A stretch of 49,786 nucleotides of DNA from the NCBI GenBank assembly GCA_030537455.1, contig JAUNMR010000020.1:18930-68715 (forward strand). The letters run 5' to 3'. The stretch comes from Planctomycetia bacterium (lineage in GTDB: Bacteria > Planctomycetota > Planctomycetia > Pirellulales > Thermoguttaceae). Made by a program: the position numbers and the translations under genes. The notes beneath the pieces are model-generated. The model made no database searches. It was given only the letters and a program-made list of their open reading frames with translations, and had not been told where the DNA came from. Every line of letters starts with the position of its first letter. Position 1 is the first letter of the stretch. Below are positions 44,247 to 49,786 of this stretch, piece after piece.

Positions 44247-44252
44247 TATAAT
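44247..44252 (+). promoter_or_regulatory. -10 candidate for the first esterase gene
   Basis: A perfect TATAAT 83 bp before the ATG at 44335, with a poor -35 region. Confidence 0.35.
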
Positions 44253-44334
44253 ATCACACGGAGCGTTTGCATCGGTTTTGCATAACGTTGCCATCGGTAA
44301 TAGGATTCCCTTACATGCCTTTGGAGGACACTCA

Positions 44335-45750
44335 ATGGTTTCTTCGTTACTAAGAGTATGCGGTCGTTTCGGAATGGCGTGTCTCCTCTTCGTGCTTATT
44401 TTTATAGGCGTATCAACAGCTTCGGCGCAAAACTTAGCGGTTACCCTGGAGAATCGAGATCTTCCGCGCTATCATCAGCAGTACGAGCGTATGGAACAGG
44501 GCGACGTTGACGTTCTCTGGGTCGGCGACTCAATTATTCACGGCTGGGAAGGCGCTGGTAAGGAAGTTTGGGATGAATTTTATAAAGATCGTCACGCGAT
44601 GAATTTCGCAATCGGCGGCGATCGTACCGGTCACGTCTTGTGGCGCATAGCAAATTCTCCCATGGACAAAATCTCCCCGAAATTGGCGATTGTCATGATC
44701 GGTACGAATAATATCGGTCATACGAAACCTAATTCTCAGGAAATGCATAGTACGCCTGAGGAAACCGTTCAAGGGATTCAGCTCATCGTAGACCAATTGA
44801 AGTCTCTGTATCCTACGACGAAGATTCTCCTTTTGAGCGTCTTCCCTCGTGGAAATCAGCCGACCGATCGTCTTCGCCTAGCCGTTAATGAGATCAATCA
44901 AGGGCTTGACGCTATCTATGGCGACAATAAAGTTGAAAACGTTCAATTGTATGACATTGGCGAACTTTTCCTGACGCCAGACGGCGTGCTTTCACCGGAA
45001 ATCATGCCCGACTATCTTCATCCTAACGCTAAGGGCTATAAGATTTGGGCTCAAGCGGTTGAGCCTATGATCGCCGACGCGCTTGGCGATTCTCCCGTCG
45101 ACTGCCAGCCGGAGCCAGTTGACGTCGACTGGTGGAAGGAACGTTTCGAGGAAAAAAACAAGGAACTTCAACAGGGCAATGTTGATTTGCTTATGATTGG
45201 CGACTCGATCACCCACTTCTGGGACGTTACGCCCTATTGGGAAAACAACGGCTTCGACGTTTGGCAAAAGTATTTTGCTCCTTACAACCCTGTTAATCTC
45301 GGTCATGGCGGCGACCAAACGCAACATGTTTTGTGGCGTTTAGATAATTATGACTTCAGTAAAATCAATCCTCGCGCCGCCGTTTTGCTAATCGGCGTCA
45401 ACAATACGGTGAATCGAGACCGCGAACCGAAGGATATCGCGCTAGGACAACGTCGTATTGTACAAAAGTTGTGTAAACTCTTCCCTGATATGCACGTCAT
45501 TGTACTGAAGATTTTCCCGTGTAATTCGCGCGAAGATCAACAGCAGGTGAACGATAGCATTAATGAATTGACAGACTACTATATGCGCGATCTGCCGAAC
45601 GTTGAAGTCGTTGATCTCAAACAAGTTTTCCTCAATAAAGACGGTGAGCTGACGCAAGACGTCATGCCCGATCTACTGCATCCTAGTCAATTTGGATATG
45701 AATTGTGGGGCGCGGCGCTTTACCTTAAGCTTTCGAAATGCTTCGAATAA
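44335..45750 (+). CDS. Exported double-domain SGNH (GDSL) esterase, copy A
   Basis: A 471-residue protein with GGAGG before ATG 44335 and a signal peptide (cleaved near ASA-QN, about residue 32). It carries two complete SGNH hydrolase domains similar to platelet-activating-factor acetylhydrolase. Domain 1 has GDS with Ser66, GGDRTGHVLW, IGTNN and D226-YLH-229. Domain 2 has GDS with Ser291, GGDQTQHVLW, IGVNN and D446-LLH-449. All four SGNH blocks are intact in both. Such enzymes remove acetyl or acyl groups, for example from glycans. Export and the neighbouring M60 gene suggest de-O-acetylation of host or plant glycans (inference). The paralogue follows 121 bp downstream. Confidence 0.88.
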   Translation: MVSSLLRVCGRFGMACLLFVLIFIGVSTASAQNLAVTLENRDLPRYHQQYERMEQGDVDVLWVGDSIIHGWEGAGKEVWDEFYKDRHAMNFAIGGDRTGHVLWRIANSPMDKISPKLAIVMIGTNNIGHTKPNSQEMHSTPEETVQGIQLIVDQLKSLYPTTKILLLSVFPRGNQPTDRLRLAVNEINQGLDAIYGDNKVENVQLYDIGELFLTPDGVLSPEIMPDYLHPNAKGYKIWAQAVEPMIADALGDSPVDCQPEPVDVDWWKERFEEKNKELQQGNVDLLMIGDSITHFWDVTPYWENNGFDVWQKYFAPYNPVNLGHGGDQTQHVLWRLDNYDFSKINPRAAVLLIGVNNTVNRDREPKDIALGQRRIVQKLCKLFPDMHVIVLKIFPCNSREDQQQVNDSINELTDYYMRDLPNVEVVDLKQVFLNKDGELTQDVMPDLLHPSQFGYELWGAALYLKLSKCFE

Positions 45751-45805
45751 TTCAAGACACAAACAGAAGTCGAGCTTGTGGACTCCTGATAGGTTTGATT
45801 ACAAT

Positions 45806-45842
45806 GAAGACGCCTCTGTGTATTGAGGCTTCTTCGCTTTGA
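45806..45842 (+). terminator. Hairpin between the two esterase genes
   Basis: An 11-bp stem with one mismatch (45806-45816 with 45825-45835), followed by a weak T-containing stretch. It may terminate partially. Confidence 0.55.
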
Positions 45843-45871
45843 CAACTGGTTTTACAATAAGGATTTAATTT

Positions 45872-47242
45872 ATGAAATCAAAGTTGAGTCGCATTGTGGC
45901 GACGCTTTTGACGCTCGCTTGCCTGGCGTGTACGTCTGTGTTCGCCCAAAATCCTGCAACGACCCTAGAGAATCGTGACATTCCTCGCTATCATTCTCAA
46001 CTGGAACGCATGGAGCAAGGTCAAGTAGACCTTCTCTGGGTCGGCGATTCGATCACCCATTTCTGGGAAGACCGTGGCAAGGAAGTTTGGGATCAGTATT
46101 ATGCCGATCGTAACGCGATGAATTTCGCGATTAGCGGCGATCGTACCGGCCAAGTGCTGTGGCGCATGGCAAACTCCCCCATGGATAAGATCTCCCCGAA
46201 AATGATCGTCGTCATGATCGGTACTAACAATATCGGTCATAAGAAGCCCGGTACGAACGAAATGCATAGTACTCCGGCGGAAACGGTCGAAGGGATCCAG
46301 GCGATCGTCAATCAGCTCAAAGATCTTTATCCGACCAGTAAAATTCTACTCTTGGAAGTTTTCCCGCGTGGAAACCAACCGACCGACCCTTTGCGTTTGG
46401 CTGTTAACGATATTAACGCTGGTCTGGAGAAGATTTACGCCAATGGCGCTGTTGAAAATGTCCAACTCTACTCCATTAACGACTTGTTCCTCGACAAGGA
46501 CGGCGTCTTGTCTCCCGACATTATGCCCGACTATCTGCATCCGAATAAGGCCGGTTATGAAATTTGGGCGAAAGCTATTGAACCGATGATTGCCGACGGT
46601 CTGAACGAAACGCCCGTCGACTGCCAAGCGTCCCCCGTCGACGCTGACTGGTGGCGTGAGCGCTTCAACGCCAAGAACGAACTGCTAAAAGCTGGCAATA
46701 TTGATGTTTTGATGATCGGCGACTCCATTACTCACGGTTGGGAAGGCAGTGGCGCGGAGCAATGGCAAAAGTACTATGGCGATATGAACGCCATTAACCT
46801 CGGTCACGGCGGCGACCAGACTCAACATGTTCTTTGGCGCTTGAACAACTACGACTTCAGCGCTGTTTCTCCTAAGAGCGCCGTCCTGTTGATCGGCGTG
46901 AATAATACCTGGGGACGCGATCGTAAAGCGACTGATATTGCGCTCGGTCAACGTCGTATTGTCAAGAAGCTCCAAGAGCTCTTCCCGAATATTAAGATCG
47001 TTGTTCTGAAGGTCTTTCCGTGCACGAGCCAGACTGACCAAATCGAGCCGATTAATGCGCTTACGGAACTTTATATGAGAGATCTACCGAATGTACAAGT
47101 CGTTGATATCGGCAAGGTCTTCCTGAATAAAGACGGCGAGCTGACTAAAGAGGTTATGCCTGACCTGCTCCATCCCAACGCAGTTGGTTATGAGTCTTGG
47201 GGCGCCTCGCTTTATCTCTTGCTCAACGAACTGAATCGCTAG
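45872..47242 (+). CDS. Exported double-domain SGNH (GDSL) esterase, copy B
   Basis: A 456-residue paralogue of copy A with the same layout: signal peptide (cleaved near SVFA-QN), domain 1 (Ser60 in VGDSITHFW, SGDRTGQVLW, IGTNN, PDYLHP) and domain 2 (Ser285 in IGDSITHGW, GGDQTQHVLW, IGVNN, PDLLHP). Domain 1 is closer to domain 1 of copy A than to its own domain 2, so the internal duplication came before the gene duplication. AAGGAT precedes the ATG. Both domains keep the catalytic residues. Exported acetyl- or acyl-esterase by inference. Confidence 0.88.
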   Translation: MKSKLSRIVATLLTLACLACTSVFAQNPATTLENRDIPRYHSQLERMEQGQVDLLWVGDSITHFWEDRGKEVWDQYYADRNAMNFAISGDRTGQVLWRMANSPMDKISPKMIVVMIGTNNIGHKKPGTNEMHSTPAETVEGIQAIVNQLKDLYPTSKILLLEVFPRGNQPTDPLRLAVNDINAGLEKIYANGAVENVQLYSINDLFLDKDGVLSPDIMPDYLHPNKAGYEIWAKAIEPMIADGLNETPVDCQASPVDADWWRERFNAKNELLKAGNIDVLMIGDSITHGWEGSGAEQWQKYYGDMNAINLGHGGDQTQHVLWRLNNYDFSAVSPKSAVLLIGVNNTWGRDRKATDIALGQRRIVKKLQELFPNIKIVVLKVFPCTSQTDQIEPINALTELYMRDLPNVQVVDIGKVFLNKDGELTKEVMPDLLHPNAVGYESWGASLYLLLNELNR

Positions 47243-47485
47243 TTTTTAACCATGATTCATGACGACTAACGAGGGGATGGGAACGTTGAGAGTCCAGAGA
47301 TTACATCGCTCCCCTTCCCTTGCCTGTCGGATTCTGACGTTTTATACAAGAAGTCATTATACAACATCATGAAAACGCGTCTTTCCGTCGTCGTCTTTGT
47401 TGTGTTGTAAATGACTTCTTATCTTTGACGATTCATTCCATATAGATTTCCGAGGATTGAAATACACTCAATTTTGGATAGTAAG

Positions 47486-48349
47486 ATGAAATACGCGCTC
47501 TGCAATGAAATGTTTGACAATTGGTCGATCGAGAACCAGATACAGGCGATCGCGAGTTGGGGGTACGACGGCGTGGAATTAGCGCCCTTCTCACTTGACC
47601 CTAGTTTTGTGTCTGGCAATACGCCAACAATGGAACTTTCTCGTTTAGATAGTTCCATAAAGCAACGTGTCTTAACCGCGACCAAAGACTATGGGATTCA
47701 AACCTCAGGCTTACACTGGATCCTGGCGAAGACTAGCGGCTACTCCCTAACCTCTGACGATTCACAGGTTCGCGCTCGAACAGCGGAGTATTTGGGTCAG
47801 TTAGCAGAGCTTTGTGCGGAATTGGGCGGTTCCTATATGGTCTTCGGCTCGCCTCAGCAGCGTCATATTCTCAAGGGACAAAATCGTAAAGAAGCCATTG
47901 ATAACGCCGCGCATACTATTGACTTAGTCGCGCCGACCCTGGAGCAAACAGGCGTTTATCTCGCGCTGGAAGCGCTGGCGCCAACGGAAACCAATTTCTT
48001 AAATGACGCCGAAGAGACTATTGGGTTTATTAAACGCTTGACCGACTCGAAATGGGTTACCTTGCATCTTGACTGCAAAGCGATGTACTGCGGAGAATAT
48101 CGACCGATTGAAGACGTCCTGCGTTATGCTGCAAGCGAAATCAAAATGGTCTCGTTTCACGCTAACGATCCGAATCTCCAAGGTCCTGGATTTGGGCGGT
48201 TAGACTTTACATCGATTATGCAAGTCCTACAGGAAATTGGTTTTGACGGTTGGATCGCAGTGGAACCCTTTGATTATTCCCCCGGCGTGGTTCCGCTGGG
48301 TCGAAAATCAATTGAATACCTCAAAACAGTCGTAGCAACCACTAAATAA
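47486..48349 (+). CDS. Sugar phosphate isomerase/epimerase (xylose-isomerase-like TIM barrel)
   Basis: A 287-residue protein without a signal peptide, so cytosolic, unlike the paralogous family member at 25599. Likely metal ligands lie in YLALEAL, TLHLDCKAMY, VSFHANDPN and IAVEPFDY. ATG 47486 (MKYALCNEMFDNW) is preferred over a TTG 12 bp upstream. The family includes hydroxypyruvate isomerase, tagatose/fructose epimerases and inosose dehydratase; the substrate here is not known. Confidence 0.85.
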   Translation: MKYALCNEMFDNWSIENQIQAIASWGYDGVELAPFSLDPSFVSGNTPTMELSRLDSSIKQRVLTATKDYGIQTSGLHWILAKTSGYSLTSDDSQVRARTAEYLGQLAELCAELGGSYMVFGSPQQRHILKGQNRKEAIDNAAHTIDLVAPTLEQTGVYLALEALAPTETNFLNDAEETIGFIKRLTDSKWVTLHLDCKAMYCGEYRPIEDVLRYAASEIKMVSFHANDPNLQGPGFGRLDFTSIMQVLQEIGFDGWIAVEPFDYSPGVVPLGRKSIEYLKTVVATTK

Positions 48350-48398
48350 GTGTTGTAATAGTTAGGATAGCGTCACGTAGTAAACAGCAGAGATCAGT

Positions 48399-49786
48399 AT
48401 GTCCACGAAGACGAACGATGGAAATCGAAGAACAGGCGCCAAAGTCAAGTCGAGCACATCAGTTACAGCCAAACGTCGCCCTCGTCGATCGGATTGGAGC
48501 CTGTGGCTAATGACCTCGGGCTTGACGTTATTTTTTACGGCGTCATTTCTTACAGCGCCCGAGGGCGCTACGCGCGACGGGGACTATTTGCCGATCATTT
48601 TGCTCTTCCTATTGACGCTTCTGGCGGCGGCGATAAGTTACTATCACGAGATTTCACGAACTGTTGGTAAAGACGGCATATCAGAACAAAACGATGAACT
48701 TCAGTCGTCAAATGGTTTGAGTGATTCTCGTACAAATGTCGTTCCTTCTGTCAGAAGAAGCAAATTGACAGTTTGGGCAGATGTTGCCTTCACTTTGTTT
48801 CTCGTGTGGACGACTGCGTCTTATATCAAGCTAGTCGTATGTCATTCCGGAGAAATACGCTACGCGACCAATTACTTTTGGACGTTTATTACACCGGCGC
48901 TTCTTTATGCTTGGCTCCGGTATTTCCGGAAATTGTTGAGTCCTTCGATACTTGCCGTACTTTTTATGACGCTCTTGTGCTGCGCGCTTGCACAGAGCGC
49001 CTTTTCCCTTTATTCATTTGCCTATGCAACGCCACGACTACAAGCGGCGTATCGTAGCGATCCGGAGAAGGTGTTAAAAGAAAACGGCTTGGTCTTTCAA
49101 GAGAATTCCTCAGAACGACTTCTCTTTGAAAAGCGTCTGTTGGAAAGTACGGAACCTTTTGGAACCTACGGTCTTGCGAATACGCTCGCAGGCTTTCTTT
49201 CGCCGGTTCTCTTATTGGTCGTGATGTGCGCCCCTGTCATAATCAGACAATGTCGACAACGTGAAGTCGCAGCGACTTATGATATTAACTTGACTATTAA
49301 TCCCACCTTGAGAGTCTTTATTCTAATATCGTATCTTCTTTTTATTGTACTCCTGTTTTTTATATTAGCGCTCACAAAAAGCCGCGCTGGCGTCTTGTCT
49401 CTCTTCATCGGATTAGTTTTATGGGGCGTCACTTTTATCTGTGCTAAGTTACGGCAAGGAGGACGTTTGCCACAGGTTGGAATTAAAACAATTGCGTGTG
49501 GCATTGGAGTTGTAGCTGTACTTACGGTCGGTTTGTTTACTACGAAAACAATCGATGCGGAAGTCTTTACACAAGCCAGTAAGTCGTTGGGATATCGTAT
49601 GGACTATTGGCGCGCGTCCTCGCAAATAATTAAGGACTTCCCAATATTTGGTTGTGGACCTGGTGAATTTCAGAGCGTCTATGCACGTTATATTTTACCG
49701 ACGGCAAGCGAATTTATCGCAGACCCCCATAATTTTGCATTTGAAATTGCGTCGGTTTTAGGAGTCCCGGCGCTAATCTTCTTTTT
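48399..49786 (+). CDS. O-antigen ligase-like membrane protein (3' end outside window)
   Basis: The frame is open from ATG 48399 to the window edge (462 codons seen) with no stop. A basic cytoplasmic N terminus precedes many transmembrane helices, and a larger external loop lies around residues 218-255. Near the end, YRMDYWRASSQIIKDFP, FGCGPGEFQSVY and DPHNFAFEIASVLG match the Wzy_C/O-antigen ligase family, whose members join or polymerise glycans at the outer face of the inner membrane. The ribosome binding site is weak (AGAG). Lipopolysaccharide ligase, exopolysaccharide polymerase or protein O-oligosaccharyltransferase are all possible. Confidence 0.8.
   Translation, partial: MSTKTNDGNRRTGAKVKSSTSVTAKRRPRRSDWSLWLMTSGLTLFFTASFLTAPEGATRDGDYLPIILLFLLTLLAAAISYYHEISRTVGKDGISEQNDELQSSNGLSDSRTNVVPSVRRSKLTVWADVAFTLFLVWTTASYIKLVVCHSGEIRYATNYFWTFITPALLYAWLRYFRKLLSPSILAVLFMTLLCCALAQSAFSLYSFAYATPRLQAAYRSDPEKVLKENGLVFQENSSERLLFEKRLLESTEPFGTYGLANTLAGFLSPVLLLVVMCAPVIIRQCRQREVAATYDINLTINPTLRVFILISYLLFIVLLFFILALTKSRAGVLSLFIGLVLWGVTFICAKLRQGGRLPQVGIKTIACGIGVVAVLTVGLFTTKTIDAEVFTQASKSLGYRMDYWRASSQIIKDFPIFGCGPGEFQSVYARYILPTASEFIADPHNFAFEIASVLGVPALIFF

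Larger units (their letters stand above)
43903..44334. promoter_or_regulatory. Divergent intergenic region between the zinc-ribbon and esterase genes
   Basis: The 432-bp gap holds a good leftward promoter at 43986-44014 and a possible rightward -10 at 44247-44252. A frame continues upstream of the first esterase gene to 44149, but its start has no ribosome binding site and the true signal peptide begins at 44335. Confidence 0.55.

Noticed and set aside
44149..44334. N-terminal extension of the first SGNH esterase to an upstream start
   Set aside because: The extension has no ribosome binding site and would bury the signal peptide; ATG 44335 has GGAGG at proper spacing.

Overview
The window looks like a chromosomal segment of a bacterium of the Planctomycetota with fairly balanced base composition. 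This is inferred from gene content: a planctomycete-style Ser/Thr kinase, an ECF sigma factor beside a membrane protein, large Sec-exported glycoside hydrolases with no SusC/SusD pair, a DUF1570-like exported protein, and a DUF4139 protein. No rRNA, tRNA, insertion sequence or CRISPR array was found.

Layout. 1-1825 (minus, cut by the window edge) is an exported beta-carbonic-anhydrase-like protein without its zinc cysteines and with a Pro/Gly repeat tail. 2.4-4.3 kb holds a phosphohexomutase and RpiB. 4.6-9.5 kb holds an unknown exported protein, an ECF sigma factor, a single-pass membrane protein (possible anti-sigma factor) and a DUF4139 protein. 9.6-12.2 kb is a copper-type P-ATPase with metal-binding domains at both ends. 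12.2-20 kb, on minus, carries a polyprenol-phosphate sugar transferase, RNase III, a tail-anchored kinase, an RluA-type pseudouridine synthase, an exported glycerophosphodiesterase and an unusual UvrC. 20-25.5 kb carries a divergent epmB/efp pair, a PolB-like exonuclease, a flavodoxin, a ROK sugar kinase and thiamine pyrophosphokinase.

25.6-36.4 kb, on minus, is an exported carbohydrate-degradation block: a secreted isomerase-like TIM barrel, a GH106-like enzyme, a DUF1570/HExxH protein and a 1328-residue presumed glycosidase. Beyond ilvD and a 2.1-kb stretch without protein genes come an exported M60 (enhancin/mucinase-type) metallopeptidase, a zinc-ribbon protein, two tandem esterases that each contain two SGNH domains, a cytosolic isomerase-like TIM barrel, and the start of an O-antigen ligase-like protein. 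Together the exported enzymes would suit breakdown of O-acetylated, deoxysugar-rich glycoproteins such as mucin; this is inference.

The least explained items are the zinc-less carbonic anhydrase relative, a structured region at 40034-40680 that ends in a terminator but has no reading frame, the four-domain SGNH array, and the altered UvrC. Most transcription units end in clear hairpin terminators, which helps define operons.
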